A stretch of 44,288 bases of DNA from an uncultured Chryseobacterium sp. (GCA_913778085.1 CAJYXJ010000002.1:1-44288); one strand, 5' to 3'; shown: positions 24,846-33,465, counted from the first letter of the stretch. Numbers and translations are program-made. Notes: a model not told the origin generated them from the sequence alone.

Positions 24846-25994
24846 ATGATACAACTTCCTTTATCGAAGCTTTCCAATGTAGGAACTACCATTTTCAGTA
24901 CGATGACGCAGCTGGCCAATGAAAATGAGGCCATTAATCTCTCGCAGGGTTTCCCGGATTTTATGGCGGATTCTGAGCTGCTGGATTATGTAAGCAACTT
25001 TATCAAACAGGGCTTTAACCAATATGCGCCTATGGGCGGAATGATCGGGTTAAAGGAAGAAATTGCACGAAAGATCGAAAACAGCCACAAAGCCGTTTAT
25101 CATCCCGATTCTGAAATTACGGTAACTGCCGGCGGAACCCAGGCCATCTTTACAGCCATTGCTGCGTTTATAAAAAAGGACGATGAGGTTATTATTTTTG
25201 AACCGGCTTATGACTGTTACGAACCGACAGTAGAACTTTTCGGAGGGATCGTAAAAAGATTTGAAATGAAGGCTCCGAATTATGAAATCGACTGGACTGC
25301 CGTGAAAAACCTGGTTTCCGATAAAACAAAGATGATCATCATCAACAACCCCAACAATCCCGCAGGAAAGATTTTAAAGGAACATGACCTTCAGGAATTA
25401 ATAAAAATCGTTGAAAATACCTCCATCCTGATCCTAAGTGATGAGGTCTATGAAAATATTGTCTTCGACGGGAAGCAGCATCTCAGCATCTGCAGGTATC
25501 CCGAACTTAAAAACCGGAGCCTGATGGTGGCTTCTTTCGGAAAACTCTTCCATGTTACCGGCTGGAAAACCGGATACTGTGCCGCACCGAAATACCTGAT
25601 GGATGAATTCCGGAAAGTACATCAGTTCAACGTATTCTCCGTCAATACCCCAATGCAGCTCGCTCTGGCGGAATACATGAAAAATCCTGAACATTATCTT
25701 TATCTCAATAATTTCTTTCAGGAAAAAAGAGATTTTTTAAGGCAGGGACTGGCCAACACTCCGTTTACCTTATTGGATTGCGAAGGAACTTATTTCCAGG
25801 CACTGCAATACGATAAGATCTCTGATAAAAATGATTTTGATTTCGCCTCCGAACTTACAGTCACCCATAAAGTAGCAAGTGTACCTTTCTCATCGTTTTA
25901 CCAGAATAAAAGGGATGATAAAGTGATCCGTTTATGCTTTGCCAAAAAACAGGAAACGCTGGAAAAGGCAATTGAAAATTTATCGAAGCTGTAA
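24846..25994 (+). CDS. PLP-dependent methionine aminotransferase (YbdL-like)
   Basis: This 382-residue fold-type I aminotransferase most resembles YbdL/kynurenine aminotransferase-type enzymes that use methionine as amino donor. INLSQGFPDF (30-39) is the N-terminal substrate loop. NNPNNPAG (167-174), D199 (SDEVYE) and K233 (SFGKLFHVTGW) are the cofactor residues, with K233 forming the Schiff base. The C-terminal Arg in IRLCFAK binds the substrate carboxylate. It is a single gene with a strong terminator. Substrate preference is by resemblance only. Confidence 0.9.
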   Translation: MIQLPLSKLSNVGTTIFSTMTQLANENEAINLSQGFPDFMADSELLDYVSNFIKQGFNQYAPMGGMIGLKEEIARKIENSHKAVYHPDSEITVTAGGTQAIFTAIAAFIKKDDEVIIFEPAYDCYEPTVELFGGIVKRFEMKAPNYEIDWTAVKNLVSDKTKMIIINNPNNPAGKILKEHDLQELIKIVENTSILILSDEVYENIVFDGKQHLSICRYPELKNRSLMVASFGKLFHVTGWKTGYCAAPKYLMDEFRKVHQFNVFSVNTPMQLALAEYMKNPEHYLYLNNFFQEKRDFLRQGLANTPFTLLDCEGTYFQALQYDKISDKNDFDFASELTVTHKVASVPFSSFYQNKRDDKVIRLCFAKKQETLEKAIENLSKL

Positions 25995-26036
25995 AAAAAA
26001 TCCGGTGGTTTCGAGAGCCTCAACCACCGGATTTTT
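25995..26036 (+). terminator. Strong terminator after the aminotransferase gene
   Basis: A 14-bp perfect stem (25997-26010 with 26022-26035; core AATCCGGTGGTT) has an 11-base loop and is followed by T. It starts directly after the stop codon and may also work leftwards. Confidence 0.9.
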
Positions 26037-26245
26037 AATTTAATATAATTTCGGTCGAATTAGATTTATTTTAAGCTGATTATGAAAGATCGGAATTCAG
26101 TTTGATAAATCAGGATCTGAAATAAAGCTTCTATTGATAAGTAACAAACGATTTTCATTTGCTGGTGAATATCTTTGATCGTCATGTTGGCAAGAGAAAC
26201 TTCCGGCATCCGGCCACCTTTCCAGGCTACTGATCCAATTTCCAA

Positions 26246-27010
26246 TTATAAAAACATGCCGCCGGACGCTTCAATGCGCTGCCCGTTGATCCAGCCGGCA
26301 TCTTCCGTACAGAGAAAAGCTACTACTCCACCGATATCATCCGGAAGTCCGGCTCTGCCCAAAGCGGTCGCACCGGCTACCATGGCATTTACATGCTCGT
26401 CGTCTCTGGTCCTTCCGCCGCCAAAATCCGTTTCAATAGCTCCCGGTGCTACCACATTGGATTTTATTCTCCTTACTCCCAATTCTTTCGCCTGATATTT
26501 GGTAAGCATATCTACAGCCGCTTTAATCGATCCGTAAACCGACGATCCGGGAAGGGCAAACCTGGCCAGTCCTGAAGAAATATTGATGATTCCCCCACCT
26601 TCATTGATGAACGGTAAAAATTTCTGAGTCAGAAAAAACACTCCTTTGAAATGGATATCCACCACATCATCCAGCTGTTCTTCGGTTACTTCAGTAATCG
26701 GGGCATACAGGGCAGTTCCGGCATTATTAACAAGAAAATCGATGTTTCTGCTTCCTGTATTTTCTTCAAGATGATCCCCTACCGTTTTTACAATGGCATC
26801 AAAGCTATTTATATTTTTGGTATCCAGCTGATAGGCAATTGCTTTTTTGCCCAATGCCTGAATTTCAGCCACTACCTTATCCGCTTCTTCTTTATTGCTT
26901 TTATACGTGATAATCACATCAAGCCCTTTCCGGGCAATTTTTAAAGCTGAATTTTTCCCTAAGCCACGGCTTCCTCCCGTTACCAAAGCTATTTTTGTTC
27001 TTGTTTCCAT
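26246..27010 (-). CDS. SDR family oxidoreductase
   Basis: The 254-residue protein is a classical short-chain dehydrogenase/reductase. TGGSRGLG (11-18) is the dinucleotide-binding turn, NNAG is at 95-98, and the catalytic S145/S146, Y159 and K163 are in YGSIK. The C-terminal GQRIEASGGMFL is typical of FabG-like members. The basic residues after strand 2 (YKSNKEEA) suggest NADP(H). The substrate is unknown. It lies 89 bases downstream of the AraC-type regulator gene in the same direction and shares a 12-base promoter segment with it, so it may be that regulator's target. Confidence 0.92.
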   Translation of the reverse strand: METRTKIALVTGGSRGLGKNSALKIARKGLDVIITYKSNKEEADKVVAEIQALGKKAIAYQLDTKNINSFDAIVKTVGDHLEENTGSRNIDFLVNNAGTALYAPITEVTEEQLDDVVDIHFKGVFFLTQKFLPFINEGGGIINISSGLARFALPGSSVYGSIKAAVDMLTKYQAKELGVRRIKSNVVAPGAIETDFGGGRTRDDEHVNAMVAGATALGRAGLPDDIGGVVAFLCTEDAGWINGQRIEASGGMFL

Positions 27011-27071
27011 TATTAAAATTATTTTTTGAAGTTACAAAGTTCAGATAATTAAGAGATAAAATAGTTGTCCG

Positions 27072-27083
27072 ATTCAAATGTAA
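27072..27083 (-). promoter_or_regulatory. -7 box of the SDR gene, identical 12-mer to the AraC gene promoter
   Basis: ATTCAAATGTAA (+ strand) contains the complement of TACATTTG, a TAnnTTTG -7 box, about 65 bases before the SDR start. The same 12-mer occurs at 28064-28075 before the AraC-family gene. Confidence 0.45.
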
Positions 27084-27099
27084 ATTTGCAAAATTCAAA

Positions 27100-28047
27100 T
27101 CAGGACCTGAATTCCATAGGTGCCAGGGAAGTTTTTTTCTTGAAAAAATTGGAAAAGTGGGCAATTTCTTCAAATCCAAGTGCGTAGGCAATCTCTGAAA
27201 TATTCCATTTTGTCTGTTTCAATAAAATTTTAGCTTCCTGAATAATACGTTCTGCAATAATTTCAGTCGTAGTTTTTCCGGTGCTTTCCTTTAATTTTTT
27301 ATTAAGATAATTAACATGAACGGCCAGCCGGTCAGCATAATCCTTCGCTGTTTTCAGCCGCAGCCGCTGATCGGAAGACTCAATGGGAAACTGTCTTTCC
27401 AAAAGTTCTAAAAAAAGGAAAACTACCCTCATGGAACTATCCTGAGAGGTCGACAATTTAGAAGCCGGCTGCAGCTTTTGGCCGTAGTGCATCAGTTCCA
27501 GCACATAGTTCCGGATAAGGTCATATTTAAAAATGTAGTCCGAGCTTATTTCCTTTTTAATTTTAATGTACAATTGTTCGATTTCATCTGCGAGATCGTC
27601 TTCAATTTCAAACAGCGGAACATTCCCCGGCTGAAAAATAGGAAAATCTTCCAAGGTGGTATAGGATTTATCCTTTATAAAAAAATCTTCGGTAAAAACA
27701 CAGAAACTTCCAGACTGATCCGGATCTTCCGGAATCCAGCGGTAAGGGACTCTCGGAGTGGCAAACAGTAAAGCATTCTTTTTAATCTGAATAACTTTAT
27801 CGGCATATTCGGCACGATTCCTTCCTCTGATCAGGCTGATCTTATAGTATTTTCGCCGGTTGTAAGGCATCTCCGAGGTAGCTTTTATTTTTTCGATGGT
27901 CTGGGCTATATCAAATACATTGAAATGTCCTATATCTTTATGCAGGCCTTTCGGAAAAACAGACTCCCGATCTGTACCAAGTTTTGCGGTCACTTCACGA
28001 TAAAAATCATCAAGCAAAGTGTAATTTGTATGGACTGTTTTTTCCAT
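27100..28047 (-). CDS. AraC-family transcriptional regulator
   Basis: The 315-residue protein has an N-terminal cupin-like sensing region (about 40-170). The C-terminal pair of HTH motifs (about 215-315) is typical of AraC/XylS: DYADRLAVHVNYLNKKLKESTGKTTTEII, then WNISEIAYALGFEEIAHFSNFFKKKTSLAPMEFR. Regulators of this type often control an adjacent oxidoreductase, here the SDR gene 89 bases downstream. It is divergent from the three small cysteine-rich peptide genes with 150 bases between, which hold a perfect palindrome. Confidence 0.92.
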   Translation of the reverse strand: MEKTVHTNYTLLDDFYREVTAKLGTDRESVFPKGLHKDIGHFNVFDIAQTIEKIKATSEMPYNRRKYYKISLIRGRNRAEYADKVIQIKKNALLFATPRVPYRWIPEDPDQSGSFCVFTEDFFIKDKSYTTLEDFPIFQPGNVPLFEIEDDLADEIEQLYIKIKKEISSDYIFKYDLIRNYVLELMHYGQKLQPASKLSTSQDSSMRVVFLFLELLERQFPIESSDQRLRLKTAKDYADRLAVHVNYLNKKLKESTGKTTTEIIAERIIQEAKILLKQTKWNISEIAYALGFEEIAHFSNFFKKKTSLAPMEFRS

Positions 28048-28063
28048 AAATGAGATTTGTAAA

Positions 28064-28096
28064 ATTCAAATGTAAGAAATAAAAATCTCTACCAAA
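28064..28096 (-). promoter_or_regulatory. Promoter of the AraC-family gene
   Basis: On the minus strand TTTG (complement of 28093-28096) and TACATTTG (complement of 28067-28074) are separated by 18 bases, a good Bacteroidota -33/-7 pair, 20-49 bases before the start codon. Confidence 0.6.
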
Positions 28097-28129
28097 AAAT
28101 AGACATCATAAAAACTTTTTATTTTTTTC

Positions 28130-28149
28130 ATACTAAAGTGATTTAGTAT
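28130..28149. promoter_or_regulatory. Perfect 8-bp inverted repeat between the AraC gene and the peptide array
   Basis: ATACTAAA and TTTAGTAT flank the 4-base spacer GTGA. The palindrome lies in the 150-base divergent interval, 49 bases before the first peptide ATG and 83 bases from the AraC gene start. A further half-like block (AATTTAGTGA) follows at about 28163. It is a candidate operator for either transcript. Confidence 0.55.
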
Positions 28150-28197
28150 TCATTTATTTCATAATTTAGTGACAATCAAATTAAAACCATATTCAAT

Positions 28198-28377
28198 ATG
28201 AAAAATCAAAGTCTTATCAACGGAAAGAAACTGAACAAAAAACAATTACGCTCCATCACCGGAGGATTATTAAACTGCATGGAGCCTATACTGTGCACAG
28301 ACCCTCCATGTGACCCGACAGCGTCCATGTGTACCAGAATTTCACCGGCATGTGCGCAGGCAGAATGCCGTCCGTAA
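28198..28377 (+). CDS. Double-glycine, six-cysteine small peptide 1 (bacteriocin-like)
   Basis: The 59-residue peptide has a leader ending in a double-glycine motif (KKLNKKQLRSITGG, residues 10-23). The core carries six cysteines (C27, C33, C38, C45, C52, C57), including CTDPPC. Leaders of this form are recognised and cut after GG by peptidase-containing ABC transporters, so the core is probably exported; the even number of cysteines suggests disulfides. It is first of three related peptide genes. No transporter or modifying enzyme is in the window. Toxin, signal or surface peptide are all possible. Confidence 0.82.
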   Translation: MKNQSLINGKKLNKKQLRSITGGLLNCMEPILCTDPPCDPTASMCTRISPACAQAECRP

Positions 28378-28407
28378 TAATTTTATTTTACTTAAATAAT
28401 TTTTATT

Positions 28408-28587
28408 ATGAAGAATCAGGACCTAATTAACGGAAAGAAATTAAATAAAAAACAATTGCGCTCTATTACAGGAGGACTACTAGACTGTATGAAACCTGTA
28501 CCTTGCACAGATCCTCCTTGCGAATCCACTGGATCCATGTGTACCAGAATTTCTCCTGTTTGTGCTCAGGTAGAATGTAGGCCTTAA
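28408..28587 (+). CDS. Double-glycine, six-cysteine small peptide 2 (bacteriocin-like)
   Basis: This 59-residue peptide is nearly identical in leader to peptide 1 (INGKKLNKKQLRSITGG). All six cysteines are at the same positions (27, 33, 38, 45, 52, 57). Core substitutions include N26D, E29K, I31V, L32P and D39E, with CTDPPC and MCTRISP retained. It begins 30 bases after peptide 1. The pair is clearly a tandem duplication, and conserved Cys spacing amid substitutions suggests selection on the fold. It would be missed by callers with a minimum length above 60 residues. Confidence 0.82.
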   Translation: MKNQDLINGKKLNKKQLRSITGGLLDCMKPVPCTDPPCESTGSMCTRISPVCAQVECRP

Positions 28588-28642
28588 GCATAAAATTTAA
28601 TTAATTTTTTTCAATTTTCATCAATAATCAAAATCTACAATT

Positions 28643-28804
28643 ATGAAAAACCAAAACCTATCAAAAGGAAAAAAGCTGGATAAAAAACAGCTCAGAGCAA
28701 TCATCGGAGGATTAATGCAGTGCATCGATCCTTATACCGGGCAGTGTAAGGCTTACGGCAGACAGTGTGCAGAATTTGAATGCCGTTATATAATAGAACC
28801 GTAA
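28643..28804 (+). CDS. Double-glycine, four-cysteine small peptide 3 (bacteriocin-like)
   Basis: This 53-residue peptide has the same leader type (KGKKLDKKQLRAIIGG, GG at 22-23) but a diverged core with four cysteines (C27, C35, C42, C47) and no DPPC. It follows peptide 2 by 55 bases and is followed by a terminator, which suggests one transcript for all three. The conserved leader and changed core fit the usual pattern of leader-dependent export of diversified cores. Confidence 0.78.
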   Translation: MKNQNLSKGKKLDKKQLRAIIGGLMQCIDPYTGQCKAYGRQCAEFECRYIIEP

Positions 28805-28826
28805 AAACTAAATACTTAATTGAAGT

Positions 28827-28865
28827 AAAAAACGCTCCGGAAATCAATTCCGAAGCGTTTTTTTA
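28827..28865 (+). terminator. Terminator after the peptide array (probably bidirectional)
   Basis: AAAAACGCT-CGGAA pairs with TTCCG-AGCGTTTTT around a short loop, with an A-run on the left and a T-run on the right. It separates the peptide array from the leftward ychF gene, which ends at 28888, and can serve both. Confidence 0.85.
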
Positions 28866-28887
28866 TATAACTAACTTTAATACTTTT

Positions 28888-29979
28888 CTACACGTTGAAT
28901 CTGAAGTGCATGATATCGCCGTCTTTCACGATATATTCTTTTCCTTCTACCGAAAGCTTTCCGGCTTCTTTTACCTTTACTTCAGAACCATAGTTAACGT
29001 AATCGTCATACTTAATCACTTCCGCACGGATGAAACCTTTTTCAAAATCGGTATGGATCACACCGGCAGCCTGAGGAGCAGTCCACCCCTGCCCGATGGT
29101 CCACGCCCTTACTTCCTTTACGCCTGCCGTAAAATAGGTCTGTAGCTTCAGAAGATCGTAGGCTTTTCTGATCAGACGGTTGACGCCCGGTTCAGTAAGT
29201 CCCAGTTCATCAAGGAAAATCTCTCTTTCTTCAAAAGTTTCCAGTTCGTTGATGTCGGCTTCAATCTGAGCAGCAAGCACAACGACTTCAGCTCCTTCAT
29301 TTTTAGCCATCTCTTCGATTTTAGCAATCCATTCGTTACCATTTTTAATGGAATTTTCGTCCACATTACAAACATAAAGCACAGGCTTATTAGTCAATAA
29401 CTGGACATCGCTGATGATTGATTTCGTAGCATCATCCGTTGCGAATTCTCTGGCATTTTTACCGTCTTCAAGAAATTTTTCAAGACTCTGAAGGGTCTCA
29501 TATACCAAAATATCATCTTTCTTCCCGGATTTAATGAATTTTTTAGCTTTTTCAACCGCTTTTCCTACTGTTTCAAGGTCTTTCAGCTGAAGCTCAATGT
29601 CTATGATTTCCTTATCTCTCAAAGGATCCACCGAACCTTCTACGTGAACGATATTTCCGTTATCGAAACATCTTAAAACATGGATGATCGCTTCGCACTC
29701 GCGGATGTTGGCCAGGAACTGGTTTCCTAACCCTTCTCCTTTGCTTGCCCCTTTTACAAGACCTGCAATATCTACGATTTCCACTACCGCAGGTAAAACT
29801 CTTTCCGGCTTTACTATTTTTTCCAGCTCGAACAACCGGTGGTCCGGTACGGAAACCGTTCCGAGATTCGGCTCGATGGTACAGAAAGGATAGTTGGCCG
29901 ACTGGGCTTTAGCATTGCTCAGGCAGTTAAAAAGAGTTGATTTACCTACATTCGGTAAGCCTACGATTCCACATTTCAT
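28888..29979 (-). CDS. ychF: Redox-regulated P-loop ATPase YchF (Obg family)
   Basis: This 363-residue protein has the P-loop GLPNVGKS (7-14), DIAGLVKGASKGEGLGNQFL (about 68-87) as the G3 region, and a C-terminal TGS domain (about 280-363, AGVKEVRAWTIG to KDGDIMHFRFNV). YchF binds ATP rather than GTP because its G4 motif deviates from NKxD (NVDE here). It associates with ribosomes and affects stress responses and translation fidelity. A -7 box, TATCTTTG (complement of 30051-30058), lies about 75 bases upstream. Confidence 0.95.
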   Translation of the reverse strand: MKCGIVGLPNVGKSTLFNCLSNAKAQSANYPFCTIEPNLGTVSVPDHRLFELEKIVKPERVLPAVVEIVDIAGLVKGASKGEGLGNQFLANIRECEAIIHVLRCFDNGNIVHVEGSVDPLRDKEIIDIELQLKDLETVGKAVEKAKKFIKSGKKDDILVYETLQSLEKFLEDGKNAREFATDDATKSIISDVQLLTNKPVLYVCNVDENSIKNGNEWIAKIEEMAKNEGAEVVVLAAQIEADINELETFEEREIFLDELGLTEPGVNRLIRKAYDLLKLQTYFTAGVKEVRAWTIGQGWTAPQAAGVIHTDFEKGFIRAEVIKYDDYVNYGSEVKVKEAGKLSVEGKEYIVKDGDIMHFRFNV

Positions 29980-30083
29980 AACGTCAGATTCAAAGTTTAA
30001 TGTTTACTGTCAGGGATTTGATGTTATTAAAACCCTGAACTTTCAGCGGGCAAAGATAGTGATTTTAACGGGAGTTTCATAAT

Positions 30084-30111
30084 AAAAAAATCTGCCGGAA
30101 CTCGGCAGATC
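30084..30111 (-). terminator. Terminator after the ferritin gene
   Basis: ATCTGCCG (30090-30097) pairs with CGGCAGAT (30103-30110) around a 5-base loop. On the minus strand a run of seven T follows. It lies 36 bases downstream of the ferritin stop codon. Confidence 0.85.
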
Positions 30112-30146
30112 TTAATAAATTTTCTTTCAGTGGGTGTTTTGTATCT

Positions 30147-30698
30147 TTACGGATTCGCTCCTGTGGCATCCTGTGCCTGTTCTGCGTCATCCGGTAATGT
30201 TTCAAGGGTTTTATCCAATGTAAATAACGATTCGTCGGTCGCTCTGTCTCCTCCTGCAATTTTAAGTTTATCGATCAGGTTCATCGCAAACGTTTCTTCT
30301 TCAATCTGTTCTTTTACAAACCACTGGAGGAAATTCCATGATGCCCAGTCTTTTTCTTCAAGGGCCATATCTACAAGCTTATAGATTGCCGTTGTATTGT
30401 TTACTTCATGCTGAAAAACAAGATCAAAGCAATGTGTCAGACTGGTAGGTTCCTCTCCCGGCGAAGGAAGTTCGGTAATCTTCGGCTTTCCGCCTCTGTT
30501 CAGCACATACTGCATAAATTTTACGGCGTGGTCCCTTTCTTCTTGAGCATGACGGAATAAAAAGTTCGAGATTCCGGCATATCCTTTATCCGCTGCCCAA
30601 ATCCCATACGAAAAATACGTTCTCGACTGAAGATCTTCCGTATTCATCTGGTCGCTGAGTGCCTGTTCAAGTTTAGCCGAAAGTCTGTTGGTATTCAT
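30147..30698 (-). CDS. Non-haem ferritin
   Basis: This 183-residue four-helix ferritin oxidises Fe(II) and stores iron in a 24-subunit shell. Ferroxidase ligands are visible as E21 in MNTEDLQS and E54-x2-H57 in HAQEERDHA, with further Glu in FQHEVNNTT and EEQIEEE. The C-terminal extension (about 158-183, ending AEQAQDATGANP) is acidic and longer than in E. coli FtnA. It is a single gene. No Fur-like palindrome was recognised upstream. Confidence 0.93.
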   Translation of the reverse strand: MNTNRLSAKLEQALSDQMNTEDLQSRTYFSYGIWAADKGYAGISNFLFRHAQEERDHAVKFMQYVLNRGGKPKITELPSPGEEPTSLTHCFDLVFQHEVNNTTAIYKLVDMALEEKDWASWNFLQWFVKEQIEEETFAMNLIDKLKIAGGDRATDESLFTLDKTLETLPDDAEQAQDATGANP

Positions 30699-31173
30699 AA
30701 TTTATATTTTTAAAGTGATTATAATATACCGATGCAAAAATGGTTCCGCGAAATTCCGTCTTTTCATTAAACTCAACCTAGGCTTTTTATAAAATACTGA
30801 AAGACTATAATTTAAACTGTAATTTATAGTTATTCTAAACTTCTGCCCGGAATTCCAGACCATGAATTTTCAAGCTTTGTATTACTGTTATTTTATTTTT
30901 CAGGAGCTTTCTCCCGCTTTCCGTTGCAATCTTTTTTTTCAAAAAAGGATTTCCACTGCAATCGGGGCTAGGAGTTGGTCGTTTATCTCTGTAGCAGTCT
31001 GTAAGTTTAATATTTTTCTTATCAGGAAATTTCAGGTCAATAGTGAATTCGGCTTTGCCGGTGAATGATGAATTTTCATGAGAGAATTAATACGAATTCA
31101 GCATTGACTATTTATTTTTATCTAAGAAAAGTTCAGTATTAACTATTCATCTGAACAGCGAAATTCACCTTTT

Positions 31174-31231
31174 CAAAACCACCCCGTCAAAAATTCCTAC
31201 AGAATTTTCGCCACCCCTCCGGATTGAGGGG
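31174..31231 (-). repeat. Interspersed hairpin repeat, copy A
   Basis: This stretch contains AACCACCCCGTCAAAAATTC, a spacer with AATTTTCG, then CCACCCCTCC and GAGGGG. Its reverse complement matches 38282-38335 closely, including the flanking CCCCTCC/GGAGGGG hairpin and the AAAATTC/GAATTTT stem. Confidence 0.65.
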
Positions 31232-31410
31232 AATTGCGGTTAAGGGTATTTAATTGCTACTTTTGATTTTAATTATTTGTTTAAATTCACTAATAATCAA
31301 ATAGTTAATTAATAACAATACTTTAAAGAAGCAAAGAATTTAATGCTGTCAAATTTTCAGACTTCAAATTTATAACTCCGTGGGCTTTAACAAGTAAAAA
31401 AGTTATAGTT

Positions 31411-31443
31411 ATACTGAGCCTGTCGAAGCGGCTTTGTGAAACT
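31411..31443 (-). repeat. 33-base interspersed repeat (TTCGACAGGCTCAG type), copy A
   Basis: The reverse complement of this segment matches 40271-40303 at 30 of 33 positions; the core is CTTCGACAGGCTCAG. A shorter related copy is at 39555-39579. Confidence 0.7.
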
Positions 31444-31731
31444 AAAAAGCAGAACATATTAAAAAAACTTTGTGATCTTTGTGTTCAAACAACCCTCCGA
31501 ATTTCGGAGGGGAATTGCGGTTAAGGCATTTATCTGTTCACCATTTTATCAAGAGAAAAATCCTTGCGTTCTTTTCCATGCAGCGTATTCAAAACCTTTC
31601 GGTCGTTTGCGATTTCCAACATTAACCAAGGTTTTAGATTCACTATTCAATTGCGCAGCAAAATTCACCATTCACCACAAACATTCCTCGAGGCTAACTA
31701 CAGGAATAAAGTCGTTCTATGATTTAACCCG

Positions 31732-33312
31732 TTATTTCAGCATTTTCGCCATGTAATCGCTTTCGTTGCCTAATCGGTCAACAGCCTTAATGGCTGCGGC
31801 AGTCAGTATTTTGCCTTCTTTTGTTTTCTGGATTTCTTTGGAAAGCTGGTCTAGGGTCAGGATTTCGGTTTCCCATACGCCGTTGTATTGAGTGAAAAGT
31901 ATCCATTGGAAAACGTCTTTTATGTTTTTTACACTCCAGCTAACCTGTACAGAACTTCCGTTATCTTTGATGAAGAGGCTCGGTGTCTGCAAAGGGATGG
32001 CTTTAATCCACGGCGATTTTGGAACCAGGGCTTTTTCTTTGTAAGGTCCGTTTTTTAATACCGGAAGCATATTGGCATTTTTGGTAAGCCCGGCAATGCT
32101 CCAGTGCACTTCACCGGCATCATTTCCTAAAACCTGCCTTGAGACTTCAATCTGGTTCTTAATCTCTGTCGGACGGTCCGAAGAACGGATTTCCACCGTA
32201 TTCAGTCCGGGCCACAGGTGGCGGTTCAGGGTATTTTCAGATTTCCACCATTGCAGCAAGGCTTCGAACGGCTGACCTTTGGATTCAATCGGCCAGTACA
32301 GCTGAGGCGAAAAATAATCGACCCAGCCTTTGTTCAGCCATAATTTGGCATCGGCGTACAACTCGTCGTATTGCGAAGAACCGGTAATTCCTGCCGGATA
32401 ACCCGGCTTCCAGATTCCAAACGGACTGATCCCGAATTTTACATAACTTTTCTCGGCATGGATTTCTTTATAGATCCGCTCTACAAATTTATTCACATTA
32501 TCCCTTCTCCAGTCTGCCCTGCTTAACGTTCCGCCACTGCTTACATACGCACTCCACGTTTTATTGTCAGGAAAATCGGCTCCTTTATTATAGGTAGCAT
32601 ACGGATAAAAATAATCATCGAAATGCACGGCATCGATGTCGTACCGTTTTACAATATCTTTTACAACATTTGAAACGTGTCCCTGTGTTTTCGGATCGGC
32701 AGGATCAAACCAGTACATGCCGTTTTTCAGCCGGATCACAATATCGGAAAGCTTATTCACCATCGACAGGCTGTTCGGCGAACCTCCGTTGGAATGGTGC
32801 GCCCGATAAGGATTCAGCCAGACATGAAGCTCCAATCCTCTTTTATGCGCTTCTTCAGTCCAGAACTGCAACGGATCGTAATTCGGATAAGGTGCGAGGC
32901 CGGTCTGTCCCGTTAAAAAATAAGACCAGGGTTCCAGATTGCTGGTATATAAAGCATCAGCAGAAGGCCGGGCCTGAAAAATAACGGCATTGAAGTTATT
33001 ATCTCGCAGCATATCCAGCATGGCAATCGCTTCCGCCTTCTGCTGGTCTACCGATAAATTGTTTCTCGAGGGCCAGTTGATATTCGCCACACTCGCAATC
33101 CAGGCACCGCGGAACTCCCTTTTTATCTCAGGAAGAACGGTTCTGAATGTTTCATCAGCCGGAGGAACCGCAGCCACCGGTTTCGGAGGAAGATCCGGTT
33201 TTGGTTTTGAAAGGGGTGTTTTTACGGGAGTTGCCGCTTTTTGTGAGGCACAGGAAGTCAGCGTAACCGCTGAACATAAGATGAGGGTATATTTAATATT
33301 TCGGAGGTTCAT
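31732..33312 (-). CDS. Glycoside hydrolase-like lipoprotein (GHL10, family 10-type)
   Basis: The 526-residue protein has a lipoprotein signal (lipobox LTSC, Cys21), a Pro-rich linker, then a GHL10/DUF187 TIM-barrel domain. FRGAWIASVANINWPS (about 67-82) opens the domain, followed by NFNAVIFQARPSADALY, LHVWLNPYRAHHSNGG and AVHFDDYFYPY, whose acidic residues line the presumed active site. A C-terminal fibronectin-III-like segment (about 435-520) ends the protein. Members are thought to act on peptidoglycan-type or other glycans. It should sit in the periplasm or outer membrane. Confidence 0.9.
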   Translation of the reverse strand: MNLRNIKYTLILCSAVTLTSCASQKAATPVKTPLSKPKPDLPPKPVAAVPPADETFRTVLPEIKREFRGAWIASVANINWPSRNNLSVDQQKAEAIAMLDMLRDNNFNAVIFQARPSADALYTSNLEPWSYFLTGQTGLAPYPNYDPLQFWTEEAHKRGLELHVWLNPYRAHHSNGGSPNSLSMVNKLSDIVIRLKNGMYWFDPADPKTQGHVSNVVKDIVKRYDIDAVHFDDYFYPYATYNKGADFPDNKTWSAYVSSGGTLSRADWRRDNVNKFVERIYKEIHAEKSYVKFGISPFGIWKPGYPAGITGSSQYDELYADAKLWLNKGWVDYFSPQLYWPIESKGQPFEALLQWWKSENTLNRHLWPGLNTVEIRSSDRPTEIKNQIEVSRQVLGNDAGEVHWSIAGLTKNANMLPVLKNGPYKEKALVPKSPWIKAIPLQTPSLFIKDNGSSVQVSWSVKNIKDVFQWILFTQYNGVWETEILTLDQLSKEIQKTKEGKILTAAAIKAVDRLGNESDYMAKMLK

Positions 33313-33465
33313 TTCACAAAAATAAGGTTAATCTTTTATTTTAAATCATACGGATTGATGAAGTTTTACACATTCATGGGTTTTAGATGGTTGAGCTCAC
33401 TGCATTTTAAAACAATAATCCGACTGTATCATCTGCTTAAATTTAATGGTGAGGTCAGCAACTTA

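Larger units (their letters stand above)
30699..31731. other. 1-kb gene-free interval with interspersed repeat copies
   Basis: AT-rich sequence without a credible gene. It contains a hairpin-forming repeat at 31174-31231 (inverted copy at 38282-38335), a 33-base repeat at 31411-31443 (inverted copy at 40271-40303), and two copies of GGGGAATTGCGGTTAAGG at about 31228 and 31509. The open frame at 31472-31756 runs through these repeats and is not supported. Confidence 0.6.

Noticed and set aside
28198-28804. Calling the three small peptides substrates of the ATP-grasp/SPASM enzymes
   Set aside because: Their double-glycine leader differs from the leader of the peptide at 4054, they lie over 20 kb away, and their cores are Cys-rich rather than rich in acidic/hydroxyl pairs.
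31472-31756. 94-residue + strand reading frame
   Set aside because: It crosses interspersed repeats and the 3' end of the GHL10 gene on the other strand, and its product resembles nothing.
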